Assembly: GCF_031450805.1 (NCBI RefSeq)
Contig: NZ_JARTVY010000001.1
Span: forward strand, 1,178,001 to 1,242,000
Direction of reading: 5' to 3'
Source: Caballeronia sp031450805
GTDB taxonomy: Bacteria; Pseudomonadota; Gammaproteobacteria; Burkholderiales; Burkholderiaceae
Length of the DNA stretch: 64,000 nucleotides
A model generated the notes under the pieces. It saw only the letters and a program-made list of their open reading frames with translations, had not been told where the DNA came from and did no database searches. A program made the translations under genes and the position numbers. Of the stretch, positions 1 through 11,539 are shown piece after piece (the first letter of the stretch is position 1; each line of letters begins with the position of its first letter).

Positions 1-4
1 CATC

Positions 5-80
5 GGGGGATTAGCTCAGCTGGGAGAGCACCTGCTTTGCAAGCAGGGGGTCGTCGGTTCGATCCCGTCATCCTCCACCA
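5..80 (+). tRNA. tRNA-Ala (anticodon TGC)
   Basis: This is a 76-base cloverleaf with the anticodon loop TTTGCAA, the T-loop GGTTCGATCC and an encoded 3' CCA. It lies in the 16S-23S spacer of an rRNA operon whose 16S and tRNA-Ile genes must lie left of the window. The same sequence recurs at 58097-58172 in the complete operon. Confidence 0.97.
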
Positions 81-173
81 ATCCTCAATGCCTAGCGCTT
101 CGGGTAAGCGTTAAGCATTGGCGATTGCTAGCCAGTTGATGTCGCAAGTATTGAAACACGCTTGTCGGCTAAA

Positions 174-200
174 CGTTCTTTAACAATCTGGAAGAAGTAG
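174..200 (+). promoter_or_regulatory. boxA-like antiterminator and 5' arm of the 23S processing stem
   Basis: In the spacer between tRNA-Ala and 23S (81-365), GTTCTTTAACA at 175-185 resembles the boxA antitermination site of rRNA operons, where NusB/NusE and partners load. Overlapping it, 184-200 is complementary to 3360-3377, downstream of 23S, over 17 base pairs with one bulged base. This is the expected RNase III stalk that closes the 23S precursor. The rest of the spacer holds no gene. Confidence 0.75.
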
Positions 201-365
201 TAAAGAGAATCTGGGAAAGCGCTTAGAGATGGGCGCGAGTAGCAGGTTCAGGGTAGTGATTGTATCGAGTATGAAAAGTGATCTTAATGATGACTTGGAA
301 TACGGCACAACGCGAAAACTCAGCCTATGGCGGATGTGGCTCGATGAGAGACGCACTCGTTATAG

Positions 366-3248
<2,883 letters not shown>

Positions 3249-3264
3249 ATAACCAGTGTGTTTC

Positions 3265-3377
3265 GCAGTGAGTTAGCGCTTTAGCGCTTACTCACTGCAA
3301 CCCCCGAAGGGGGCACGCCGGTTGAGTGACGCGACTGTGCCCAACAGTCACTACCGAATCTACTTCTTCCCAGATTG
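3265..3377 (+). other. 23S-5S spacer with a hairpin and the 3' arm of the 23S processing stem
   Basis: Between 23S and 5S, a 16-base inverted repeat with one mismatch (3265-3280 with 3283-3298) forms a strong hairpin. A short CCCCC/GGGGG hairpin follows near 3300-3313. Positions 3360-3377 are complementary to 184-200 upstream of 23S and so form the 3' arm of the 23S processing stalk. Confidence 0.7.
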
Positions 3378-3412
3378 GTTGTGCCGTCCCCAACGCGCAC
3401 AACAACAAGTCA

Positions 3413-3528
3413 TGCCTGATGACCATAGCGAGTCGGTCCCACCCCTTCCCATCCCGAACAGGACCGTGAAACGACTCCACGCCGATGATAGTGCGGATCC
3501 CCGTGTGAAAGTAGGTAATCGTCAGGCT
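3413..3528 (+). rRNA. rrf: 5S ribosomal RNA
   Basis: This is a 116-base gene that starts TGCCTGATGACCATAGCG and ends with the complementary CGTCAGGCT. It contains the conserved CCCATCCCGAACAGG core. It is the last gene of the operon and is followed 15 bases later by a terminator. The same copy is at 61505-61620. Confidence 0.95.
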
Positions 3529-3543
3529 CCTCATGCCTTAAAC

Positions 3544-3574
3544 AAAAACCCCACCCCTCAAAGGTGGGGTTTTT
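3544..3574 (+). terminator. rRNA operon terminator (left copy)
   Basis: A 7-bp G+C stem, CCCCACC (3549-3555) with GGTGGGG (3563-3569), is extended by a five-A/five-T arm and ends in a T run. It is a perfect intrinsic terminator. The right-hand operon has the same hairpin except for G to A at the position equivalent to 3569. Confidence 0.9.
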
Positions 3575-3681
3575 GCGTTTCAGCCGTGTTTCACGTAGAG
3601 GCCCGAGACATCAGCGCGTGATGGCCCGCGCGCTAAAATCCCCACTTCGTATTCCCGTTCGGCTGCTGCCATCGAGTTCCC

Positions 3682-5316
3682 ATGCTACGTTTAAGCGAAA
3701 TCAAGCTCCCGCTCGATCATCCTGATTCGGCCATCGAACCGGCTGTTGTCGCGCGTCTGGCAGAAATCGGTGTCGCTGCCGAGGAGCTCGTGCATTTCCA
3801 CGTGTTCCGTCGCGCGCACGATGCCCGCAAGCGCGCCGATATCAAGCTCACGTACATCATCGATGTCACGCTGCAAGACGAGGCATCGGCGCTGGCGCGT
3901 CTGAAGGCTCACGCGCATCCGCATTGCGGCGTCACTCCCGACATGAGTTACCACTTCGTAACGAAGGCGCCCGAACGCTCGACGATGCTCCGCCCTGTCG
4001 TCATCGGGATGGGGCCCTGCGGGCTTTTCGCCGGCTTGATTCTGGCGCAGATGGGCTTCCGGCCGATCATCCTCGAGCGTGGAAAAGCCGTGCGTGAGCG
4101 GACGAAAGACACCTGGGGCCTTTGGCGACGCAACGAACTCAATCCCGAGTCGAACGTGCAGTTCGGCGAAGGCGGCGCCGGTACTTTCTCGGACGGCAAA
4201 CTCTACAGCCAGATCAAGGACCCGAAGCACTACGGACGGAAGGTGCTCGACGAATTCGTGAAAGCCGGCGCGCCGGAGGACATCCTCTATCTGAGCCGGC
4301 CGCACATCGGCACATTCCGTCTCGTGAGCATGGTCGAGAAGATGCGCGCGACCATCCACCAGTTGGGCGGAGAAGTGCGATTTCAGCATCGCGTCGAGGA
4401 TATCGATATAGACGACGGCAAAGTGCGCGGCCTGCGGCTGTCGACCGGCGAAGTGCTGCGCTGCGAACATGTCGTGCTCGCCGTCGGCCACAGCGCCCGC
4501 GATACCTTCGAGATGCTGCATGAGCGCGGCGTCTACATGGAAGCGAAGCCGTTTTCGCTCGGGTTCCGCATCGAGCATCCGCAGGGAGTAATCGACAGGG
4601 CGCGCTTCGGCAAGTTCGCCGGTCATGAGCGCCTGGGCGCCGCGGACTACAAGGTGGTGCACCACTGCAGCAACGGACGGGCAGTCTATAGCTTCTGCAT
4701 GTGCCCGGGCGGGACGGTGGTAGCCGCTACATCGGAGGCGGGGCGCGTCGTCACCAACGGCATGAGCCAGTATTCGCGTGCCGAACGCAATGCGAACGCG
4801 GGCATCGTCGTTGGCATCACGCCAGAAGATTATCCGGGCGGCCCGCTGGCCGGCATCGCGTTTCAGAGAAAGTGGGAAGAGCGCGCGTTCGAGCTCGGCG
4901 GCGGTGATTACAGCGCGCCGGGGCAACTCGTCGGCGACTTCATCGCTGGGCGTGCGTCGACGTCGCTGGGTTCGGTAATGCCGTCGTATAAACCGGGCGT
5001 CAAGCCGACCGACCTGAGCACCGCGTTGCCCGACTACGTGATCGAGGCGATCCGCGAGGCGCTGCCCGAACTGGACAAGAAGATCCCGGGTTTCGCGATG
5101 CACGACGCCGTGCTGACCGGCGTCGAAACGCGCACATCGTCGCCACTGCGAGTGCGCCGCAACGACGACTACCAGAGCGTCAATGTCGATGGACTGTACC
5201 CGGCGGGCGAGGGCGCGGGCTATGCTGGCGGGATTTACTCGGCGGCGATCGATGGAATCGAGGTTGCCGAAGCTGTCGCGCTGAAGATGATGGCGGAATA
5301 TTCGGCGACGGTCTGA
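3682..5316 (+). CDS. FAD-dependent dehydrogenase (COG2509-type)
   Basis: The 544-residue protein has a dinucleotide-binding glycine motif, GMGPCGLFAG, at residues 109-118. It is preceded by an N-terminal domain of about 100 residues, as in the COG2509 family of predicted FAD-dependent dehydrogenases. FGEGGAGTFSDGKL lies at about 161-174. The C-terminal GEGAGYAGGI segment is the second FAD-contacting motif typical of such flavoproteins. The substrate is unknown. It is the first gene after the left rRNA operon and is transcribed alone. No clear ribosome binding site precedes the ATG, so the start rests on family length. Family membership is solid; function is not known. Confidence 0.85.
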   Translation: MLRLSEIKLPLDHPDSAIEPAVVARLAEIGVAAEELVHFHVFRRAHDARKRADIKLTYIIDVTLQDEASALARLKAHAHPHCGVTPDMSYHFVTKAPERSTMLRPVVIGMGPCGLFAGLILAQMGFRPIILERGKAVRERTKDTWGLWRRNELNPESNVQFGEGGAGTFSDGKLYSQIKDPKHYGRKVLDEFVKAGAPEDILYLSRPHIGTFRLVSMVEKMRATIHQLGGEVRFQHRVEDIDIDDGKVRGLRLSTGEVLRCEHVVLAVGHSARDTFEMLHERGVYMEAKPFSLGFRIEHPQGVIDRARFGKFAGHERLGAADYKVVHHCSNGRAVYSFCMCPGGTVVAATSEAGRVVTNGMSQYSRAERNANAGIVVGITPEDYPGGPLAGIAFQRKWEERAFELGGGDYSAPGQLVGDFIAGRASTSLGSVMPSYKPGVKPTDLSTALPDYVIEAIREALPELDKKIPGFAMHDAVLTGVETRTSSPLRVRRNDDYQSVNVDGLYPAGEGAGYAGGIYSAAIDGIEVAEAVALKMMAEYSATV

Positions 5317-5319
5317 CCC

Positions 5320-5680
5320 GCGATACCCTGCACGGACGCTGTGAACGCATGTCGCTCGTCGCGACCGATTGAGGCGCGACATCGGCGATTACCTGCCGTC
5401 CATCCAGACCGACGGCGCACTGCGGATCCCGGCAACTCGGGCGGCCCGCTCATCAACTTAGCGGAGTGATCGGCATCAACTCGCAGATCTAAAGCCGCAC
5501 CGGCGGTCTCACGGGCATCTCGTTCGCGTTTCCGATCGACGAAGCGATGCGCGTCGCCGATCAGTTGAAGACGTCGGGCAGATCGTGCGCGGGCGGATCG
5601 CGGTGGTTATCGTGAAGCGACGGAGGATGTCGCGGATTCGGTCCAGCGCCTTACGTTGGCCATGAAGCTAGCCGCCGCAT
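5320..5680 (+). pseudogene. Decayed DegP/HtrA (MucD)-type serine protease fragment
   Basis: Three frames together spell a conserved part of a Do-type periplasmic protease. DIGDYLPSIQTD is read from about 5378, then PGNSGGPLIN (the active-site serine segment) from 5428 after a frameshift. A second frameshift leads to GVIGINSQI from 5463. An in-frame TAA at 5490-5492 replaces the expected tyrosine codon, and SRTGGLTGISFAFPIDEAM continues to about 5550, followed by RVADQLKTSG. The N-terminal part and the PDZ domains are missing. This is a dead gene fragment. Its position just after an intact gene, with no mobile element visible, suggests an old partial duplication or deletion. Confidence 0.85.
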
Positions 5681-5729
5681 CGCTCGCGTCAAGCACGATG
5701 CGATGCGACGTCTACGGTACGACAATCAA

Positions 5730-7271
5730 TCAGGTCACCACGCCCACCTGCCACGGCACGAACTCGCTCTGCCCGTAACCGTTGAGCTCACTCTTCGACG
5801 CAACGCCCGACGCGCAATCCAGCATCATCTGGAAAATCTGCTCGCCGAGTTCGTCGATGCTCGCAGTACCATCGATCACGCCGCCGCAGTTGATGTCCAT
5901 ATCCTCTTCCTGGCGCTCCCACAACGCGGTGTTCGTCGCGAGCTTCAGTGAAGGGGAGGGCGCGCAGCCATAGGCCGAGCCGCGCCCTGTCGTGAAGCAG
6001 ATAAGGTTCGCACCGGACGCGACCTGACCCGTCGCGGACATCGGATCGTAGCCCGGCGAGTCCATGAATACGAAACCCTTCGCGTGGATACGCTCGGCGT
6101 ATTCATAGACTTCGACGAGATTCGTCGTGCCGCCCTTGGCAACCGCGCCCAGCGACTTCTCGAGAATCGTGGTCAGCCCGCCGACCTTGTTGCCCGCCGA
6201 CGGATTGTTGTCCATGGCCGCGCCGTTGCGCGCGCAATACTCTTCCCACCACTTGATGCGCGTGAGCAGCTTTTCTCCGACTTCGCGGCTCACCGCACGG
6301 CGCGTTAGCAAATGCTCCGCTCCGTACACTTCCGGCGTCTCCGAAAGGATGGCCGTGCCGCCATGACTCACGAGCTTGTCGACGGCTGCGCCCAACGCGG
6401 GATTCGCCGAAATGCCCGAATAGCCATCCGAGCCGCCGCACTGCAGTCCCACGATCAGATGCGATGCAGGCACCGGCTCGCGCTGCACCCGATTCGCCTC
6501 CGCCAGCATTTCCTTGACCAGCGCGATGCCGCGTTCGATCGTCTTCTTCGTTCCGCCGCTGTCCTGAATCGTGAAGCTGCGCAGCCGCTCGCCGTCCTTC
6601 AGTCCACTGGATTCCAGCACGCCGGCAATCTGATTCGTCTCGCACCCCAAGCCGACGAAGAGCACCGAATGAAAGTTCGGATGCACCGCATATCCGGCCA
6701 GCGTGCGCCGCAGAATGCCGAGCCCTTCGCCCTGCATGTCGATACCGCATCCGAGACCGTGCGTCAGCGCGATCACGCCATCGACGTTCGGATAATCCGC
6801 GAGCGCTTCCGGATGCACATCGCGGCGGAAGTGATCCGCGATCGCGCGCGCGACGGTGGCCGAGCAGTTCACGCTCGTCAGCACGCCGATGAAATTGCGC
6901 GTCGCGACGCGCCCATCGTCGCGACGGATGCCCATGAACGTCGCGGGCTTGTCGACGACAGGCGTCGGGTGCTTGTCGACACCGAATTCGTGCTCGCGCG
7001 CGAAATCGGCCATCGACAGATTCTGCGTATGCACGTGCTGCCCGCGCGCGATCGCCTCTTTCGCCACACCGATTATCTGGTTGTAGCGCTTGACGGGCTC
7101 GCCCGCGGCGATCGCCCGCGTGGCGATCTTGTGGCCCGGCGGAATCAGCCCCGCGACGACCAGGTCCTCCGACGCGATGCGCGCGCCGGAGACAAGTTGC
7201 CGCGTCGCGATCACGACGTCGTCATTGGGGTGCAGCCGGATGACCGCATGGTCGGTGGATGTGGTGGACAT
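5730..7271 (-). CDS. uxaA: Altronate dehydratase
   Basis: The 513-residue protein has an N-terminal SAF-like domain (about residues 10-100) fused to the large UxaA/GarD catalytic domain, the same layout and length as E. coli UxaA. Recognisable segments are GLGCGIDMQGEG, GLGCETNQI and LQCGGSDGYSGI, with conserved cysteines that bind iron in this family. The enzyme dehydrates D-altronate to 2-keto-3-deoxy-gluconate in galacturonate breakdown. It is the last gene of a three-gene leftward operon with an MFS transporter (9-base gap) and a tagaturonate-reductase-like enzyme. Galactarate dehydratase is the alternative, but the neighbouring UxaB-like gene favours altronate. Confidence 0.88.
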   Translation of the reverse strand: MSTTSTDHAVIRLHPNDDVVIATRQLVSGARIASEDLVVAGLIPPGHKIATRAIAAGEPVKRYNQIIGVAKEAIARGQHVHTQNLSMADFAREHEFGVDKHPTPVVDKPATFMGIRRDDGRVATRNFIGVLTSVNCSATVARAIADHFRRDVHPEALADYPNVDGVIALTHGLGCGIDMQGEGLGILRRTLAGYAVHPNFHSVLFVGLGCETNQIAGVLESSGLKDGERLRSFTIQDSGGTKKTIERGIALVKEMLAEANRVQREPVPASHLIVGLQCGGSDGYSGISANPALGAAVDKLVSHGGTAILSETPEVYGAEHLLTRRAVSREVGEKLLTRIKWWEEYCARNGAAMDNNPSAGNKVGGLTTILEKSLGAVAKGGTTNLVEVYEYAERIHAKGFVFMDSPGYDPMSATGQVASGANLICFTTGRGSAYGCAPSPSLKLATNTALWERQEEDMDINCGGVIDGTASIDELGEQIFQMMLDCASGVASKSELNGYGQSEFVPWQVGVVT

Positions 7272-7280
7272 GATGTTTTC

Positions 7281-8561
7281 TTAGATCGTGGACGGTGCGC
7301 GCTTTTCGGACAGCGAATCCTGCTCGGCTTTGTTGAGCGGTTCGATCTTGCCGACAATCACAAGATAGCTGAATGCGCCCAAAAAGCAGAAGCCGCCCGC
7401 CACGCACAGCGGAATGACAAACGAACCCTTGGTGATCGCCAGCATGACGCCGGTGAACGTCGTGATGACGATCCCCGCCAGGTTCGACGCGAAGTTCTGA
7501 ATGCCGCCGATCGACGCAACGTGATCCGGCGTCGGCGCGACATCGCTCGGCAAGGACCAGATGCTTGCAGCAGCAAAGGCCAGCGAAGCGTAGGCGATGC
7601 CGAAGAACGCGAGCATCAGATAGGTATTCTCGGTGAACGCGCAAAGCGTGATGACCGACGAAAGCAGCATGCCGCCGACCATGCAGGTCTTGCGTGCGGC
7701 GGTCAGGCTCCAGCCGCGCTTGAAGAGCGAGTCCGACACCCAGCCGCCGAGCCAGCCGCCGGGAATCGACATCAGCGCGGGGATGGTGCCGAGCGTGCCA
7801 AGAGACTTCAGCGAGAAGCCGTGCGCCTGAACGAGATAGCTCGGGAACCACGTGATGAAGAAGTAGATCACGAAGTTGAGGCAGAAGAAGCCGAGCATCA
7901 TGCCCCACAGCGTGCGGTACTTGAAAAGCGAAGCCCACGACACCTTGTTTCTCGGTGCGACGGGCGCCGGATCGACATCGACTTCGCCGGTCAGGTCACC
8001 CTTCGACTTGTTGCGATAGATGAGGAACCAGCCAAGAATCCACACGAAGCCGATCGCGCCGGTGATGATGAACGACGCTTCCCAGCCGAACGCGCTGATG
8101 ATGAGCGCAACGACCGGGATCGACAGGGCCGAACCGACGCGCGAGCCGCTATCGAAGATACTCGTCGCGAACGCGCGCTGCGCCTTGGTGAACCATTGCG
8201 AGACCAGTTTCGCGCACGACGGATACGCGCCCGCTTCGCCGATGCCGAGCATCAGGCGGCAGCCGAACATGCCGGTGACGCTCGTCGCGACGGCGGTGAG
8301 GGCCGTAAACACCGACCACCAGCCGACCGCGAGCGGCAGCGCAATGCGCGCGCCGACGCGATCGACGAACCAGCCGAACGGCATCTGCATCAGCGCGTAG
8401 CTCCAGAAGAAGCCGCTCAGAATGAAGCCCATTTCTGCCGGGCCGATATTGAGCGCCTTCTCGATCTGCGGCGCGGCGACCGCGAGATTCGCCCGGTCGA
8501 TGTAATTGATCGCGATGGCCAGAAAGGCCAGAAATATCACCACCCAACGCATTTTCCGCAT
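7281..8561 (-). CDS. MFS transporter, hexuronate/aldonate type
   Basis: This is a 426-residue major facilitator protein with about 12 hydrophobic segments. Its N-terminus has the INYIDRANLAVAAPQI signature shared by the anion:cation symporter group that includes ExuT and GudP. The ATG at 8561 is chosen because GAGGAG lies just upstream. An earlier in-frame start would add a hydrophilic stretch unlike the family. It lies between the UxaB-like and UxaA genes, so uptake of galacturonate or a related sugar acid is the likely job. The exact substrate is inferred from context. Confidence 0.85.
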   Translation of the reverse strand: MRKMRWVVIFLAFLAIAINYIDRANLAVAAPQIEKALNIGPAEMGFILSGFFWSYALMQMPFGWFVDRVGARIALPLAVGWWSVFTALTAVATSVTGMFGCRLMLGIGEAGAYPSCAKLVSQWFTKAQRAFATSIFDSGSRVGSALSIPVVALIISAFGWEASFIITGAIGFVWILGWFLIYRNKSKGDLTGEVDVDPAPVAPRNKVSWASLFKYRTLWGMMLGFFCLNFVIYFFITWFPSYLVQAHGFSLKSLGTLGTIPALMSIPGGWLGGWVSDSLFKRGWSLTAARKTCMVGGMLLSSVITLCAFTENTYLMLAFFGIAYASLAFAAASIWSLPSDVAPTPDHVASIGGIQNFASNLAGIVITTFTGVMLAITKGSFVIPLCVAGGFCFLGAFSYLVIVGKIEPLNKAEQDSLSEKRAPSTI

Positions 8562-8691
8562 CGTTTGTCTCCTCAGTGAAGCGGCACTTCGTTCATATGG
8601 CCCTTGCGCGTTCAAGACGCGGTGGGGCCGTGATTGCAAAAAACAATCCGTCGTGCGCGTTCCGCTTTCTAGGGCGGATTCGCGCGCCGGT

Positions 8692-9822
8692 TCAGCCGAC
8701 GTCCGCGTTCAGCGCGTCGCGCAGCCGCTTTTGTCCGATGTCGAGCTTCAATTCACGAGCAAGATCGATGACAGGCTGAAAGCGCCGCATCTTCTTTTCT
8801 TCGTGATTGCGCGCGATGTCCGATAGCCGGTGCACGAGAAACGGGTTCTCGAAGCGATCGCGCACGCTCGCCAGGTATTCAGCCGCGACATCGTGCTGGC
8901 CGAGCGCCGTGAAGACCGGCAGGACTTCGTCGCGCCAGACGGCTTCGAGCGGCTCGCGGAAGGCGGGATCGCGCATCGCGTCGAGGACGGTCATATCGGC
9001 TGCGCCGTCGCGTGTGCGCCAGAACTCGGCGAGCATCGTGTGGCCGAGATTGAGCAGCAGCAGCTTGAGGCGTTCGTAATGCGCGAGATCGTCGGTCACG
9101 ACGATGTCTTCGTGTTCGCACGGCAGCACCATGCCCGCCTGCCGTTCGATGGCCCAGAGCGCGTACGGCTCGGCGATCGCGCCGACCGGCAGGATCGGCT
9201 CCGAGACGATGCGGTCGACGAGCGAATTCACCCAGACGCAGTCGCTCGTCAGATAGCGGATAAACGCGTCGTCCGTCCGCCATTGACGAGCGATGCCCAG
9301 GACGAGATCGCGCAGCGTGTCGCCGTTGCGCGAAACGAGCTCGCACGGCAGCAGCGTGATCGGCGCGGCGCCGGCGCGAAAGCGCGCGTGCAGCAGAACC
9401 GCGAGCTTGGCTGCGAAGCCGCGCGGGGTCTGCTTTCCGTCGAGCAGATCGGCGGTGTCTTCGTCGAAGAGGGCGTAGCCGGCATCGGCCGTGTTGGAGA
9501 CGATCACTTTTACATCGCGTTGAATCCGTTGCAGCAAGAGCGCCCAATCGTCGTTGGCGTGCAATGCTTCGGTGATCGAATCGCATTCGATCGTCATGTC
9601 GATGGTCTCATCACGACGGCGTCCGCGAATGCGGACCGGATAGCGGCCGGTTGCCTTCAGCGCGTCGGTGCGCGCGCGGCTGTCGGCGCTGGACGTGGTC
9701 TGCACGACGGTGATCTTGCCGAGCGCGGTGGCCGGATCGCGCCGCGCCGCTTGAGTGACGAAGAAGTCCACGTGCGCTTGCAAGAAGCGGCTCGTGCCGA
9801 ACTGAAGGATCGGATTGCTCAT
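8692..9822 (-). CDS. Mannitol dehydrogenase family oxidoreductase, probable tagaturonate reductase
   Basis: The 376-residue protein starts with the FGTSRFLQAHVDFF nucleotide-binding segment seen in the UxaB/UxuB/MtlD family. It also has ITLLPCELVSRNGD and SDCVWVNSLVDRI, which match the polyol/uronate dehydrogenase core. It is shorter than E. coli UxaB, like other short members of the family. In this operon, with altronate dehydratase downstream, reduction of D-tagaturonate to D-altronate is the natural role. It is the first gene of the leftward operon and diverges from the GntR regulator. Confidence 0.8.
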   Translation of the reverse strand: MSNPILQFGTSRFLQAHVDFFVTQAARRDPATALGKITVVQTTSSADSRARTDALKATGRYPVRIRGRRRDETIDMTIECDSITEALHANDDWALLLQRIQRDVKVIVSNTADAGYALFDEDTADLLDGKQTPRGFAAKLAVLLHARFRAGAAPITLLPCELVSRNGDTLRDLVLGIARQWRTDDAFIRYLTSDCVWVNSLVDRIVSEPILPVGAIAEPYALWAIERQAGMVLPCEHEDIVVTDDLAHYERLKLLLLNLGHTMLAEFWRTRDGAADMTVLDAMRDPAFREPLEAVWRDEVLPVFTALGQHDVAAEYLASVRDRFENPFLVHRLSDIARNHEEKKMRRFQPVIDLARELKLDIGQKRLRDALNADVG

Positions 9823-9895
9823 GGGTGCGTCGCTCGGGGGCCGCTTCCGTCGCTACATGCAGACGGCGGCGAAGGTTGTATTGGGGCGCTTGTGA

Positions 9896-9911
9896 TTGGA
9901 AACGGTTCCAA
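9896..9911. promoter_or_regulatory. Candidate operator palindrome with a central CG
   Basis: TTGGAA and TTCCAA flank ACGG, giving 6-bp perfect arms around a central CG. This resembles LacI/GalR-family operators. It is 74 bases upstream of the UxaB-like start. No LacI-type gene lies in the window, so the binding protein is unknown. Confidence 0.45.
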
Positions 9912-9958
9912 CGCGACATAAAAAAATTCGGCCGCGTGGCCTTACCAGATTGCATACT

Positions 9959-9989
9959 AGTGGCTTGACTCGAAATTGGTCAAGCCACT
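9959..9989. promoter_or_regulatory. Perfect 11-bp inverted repeat between the uronate operon and its GntR gene
   Basis: AGTGGCTTGAC (9959-9969) and GTCAAGCCACT (9979-9989) are perfect inverted copies separated by 9 bases. The right half contains TGGTCAAGCCA, itself nearly palindromic, as expected for a FadR/GntR-type site. Its position in the divergent promoter region makes it the best candidate for autoregulation and operon control by the neighbouring GntR protein. No T run follows, so it does not look like a terminator. Confidence 0.5.
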
Positions 9990-10087
9990 TGTAAGCGTAA
10001 AAAACGGTTCGGACGCCCGGCCCACGGTGCGTCAACCCTTCGCCTGATTACAATCCACGTTTTCCCCGAGCCTTGAGGAGTCTGCCC

Positions 10088-10786
10088 GTGAGTGTCAAAC
10101 CCGCCGAAACGCGCCGTCTCTACCTCCAGATCGCCGACAAACTGCGCGGCATGATCGGGCAAAAAGACTTCGCGCCGAACGGCCGGCTGCCATCGGAACG
10201 GGAACTGGCGCAGACGCTCGGCGTATCGCGGCCGTCCGTGCGGGAGGCGCTCGTCGCGCTCGAACTGGAGGGGCGCGTAGAGATTCGCATGGGTTCGGGC
10301 GTCTATATCTCCGCGACGCCCACGGCCAGGCCGCCAAGCAGTGAGGCGGAGCTTGGCGAGAGTCCCATCGAAATCATGAATGCGCGCAGCGTGATCGAAG
10401 GTGCGATTGCGGCGAGCGTCGCGCCGTTCGCCAAGCCGAAGGCACTGAAGGCGCTGCGAACCGTCTACGAAACGATGGCGCGCGAAGTGGAAAGCGGTCA
10501 GATACCGATGAGCGCGGATCGCGCCTTTCATATCACCATCGCGCAAATGTCCGGCAACGACGTACTGGTGCGCACCGTCGGCGCGCTGTACGACGAGCGG
10601 CACAGTCCGCTGTCATCGACGTTACGGGGACACTTCGAGGGGGAGGAAACGTGGGCGGCCGCGCTGACGGAGCATCGCGACATTCTCGAAGCGCTCGAAG
10701 CCCGCGACGCCGTGCAGGCTCAGGCTGCGATGCAGCGCCATATGCGAAATTCCGCCGCGCGGCTGATGACGCGGCGCAAAAGCTGA
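10088..10786 (+). CDS. GntR/FadR-family transcriptional regulator
   Basis: The 232-residue protein has an N-terminal winged helix with PSERELAQTLGVSRPSVREA at about residues 36-55 and a C-terminal FCD-type ligand domain. The GTG start at 10088 is chosen because GAGGAG (10075-10080) lies seven bases upstream; an upstream TTG would overlap that site. It diverges from the uronate operon with about 265 bases between. It is probably the local repressor and responds to a sugar acid. FadR-family regulators commonly control hexuronate genes (ExuR, UxuR), which fits. Confidence 0.88.
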   Translation: MSVKPAETRRLYLQIADKLRGMIGQKDFAPNGRLPSERELAQTLGVSRPSVREALVALELEGRVEIRMGSGVYISATPTARPPSSEAELGESPIEIMNARSVIEGAIAASVAPFAKPKALKALRTVYETMAREVESGQIPMSADRAFHITIAQMSGNDVLVRTVGALYDERHSPLSSTLRGHFEGEETWAAALTEHRDILEALEARDAVQAQAAMQRHMRNSAARLMTRRKS

Positions 10787-10834
10787 AGCCGGCGCGTCCT
10801 CGGAAGACGAACCGGCGTCCGGAATCCGGGCTTG

Positions 10835-11155
10835 TCAGCCCGGATAGGCTTCATCCACCTTCAGGCCGGCGAGCTTGAAAATCACCCGCAGCGTTTGCGG
10901 CGCGATCTCGCGGCGCGATGCGAGCGTCGTCAGCACGAAGTCCATCACCTTGGCGTACTTGAGCATCGTGAGACACGTCTCGATGTCGGTGGAGCCGTCA
11001 CGCATCGACTCGGCGAGCCGCAACATCTCCACGGAAATCTCTCGGGCCATCTCGAGCTCGAGCTGCTGCTTTTCGCTCCACGCGGGCATCGCGGTCAGAG
11101 CCGCGAGCATCTCCTGAAACTGTTTCTCTGCTTTCTTGTCCGGGATCGCATCCAT
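10835..11155 (-). CDS. Hypothetical protein, 106 residues
   Basis: This is a small soluble, mostly helical-looking protein with many charged residues and no signal peptide or membrane segment. I do not recognise a family. It has a complete reading frame with codon use like its neighbours and converges on the GntR gene. TCAAGAGAGGAC just upstream includes a possible AGAGG binding site. It is more likely real than not, since no better frame covers this stretch. Confidence 0.6.
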   Translation of the reverse strand: MDAIPDKKAEKQFQEMLAALTAMPAWSEKQQLELEMAREISVEMLRLAESMRDGSTDIETCLTMLKYAKVMDFVLTTLASRREIAPQTLRVIFKLAGLKVDEAYPG

Positions 11156-11539
11156 CGCCGTCCTCTCTTGATCATGGCGCCGGCGAGTCGCATCGCCGCG
11201 CTGTGCGTTAGGGTGTTACGTAACGGAACCGGACGCGGTGACGACGCAGGCGTGTCGAGACGCGGCTCGTTACTGACTATATGTTTCTGCGTGCTGCATC
11301 TGCGCGTGGCAGCCAGTGACCACACGTGCGTGCCGTCTGTTGCAATGGTCTCATTGTCAGACGATGCACGATCCGTTCCATGCGCTCGTTGTGACGCATA
11401 AGCCGATGATTCGATGGCCGGAACAAGAGCGTCTCTGCGCTTTTCGGTAAACTTCCTCTTTTGAGACGGCAGAACCAGCGGTTAGCGCACATTCAGCGCG
11501 AACATGCTCCGCTTTTTCATCAACCAGTCACTGATCACG
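11156..11539. other. Intergenic region, divergent promoters
   Basis: About 380 bases separate the 106-residue gene from the methyltransferase gene. The only structure noticed is a 10-bp palindrome GTTACGTAAC at 11214-11223, a possible regulator site. No RNA gene or coding frame is convincing here. Confidence 0.4.

Noticed and set aside
3691..5382. A 563-codon open frame on the minus strand
   Set aside because: It is antisense to the FAD-dependent dehydrogenase and has no recognisable motif; the sense gene has clear FAD motifs.
6312..8579. A 755-codon open frame on the plus strand
   Set aside because: It lies opposite the altronate dehydratase and its transporter, and its product is dominated by Arg, Asp, His and Ala without any fold motif. 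It is a by-product of high G+C third positions.
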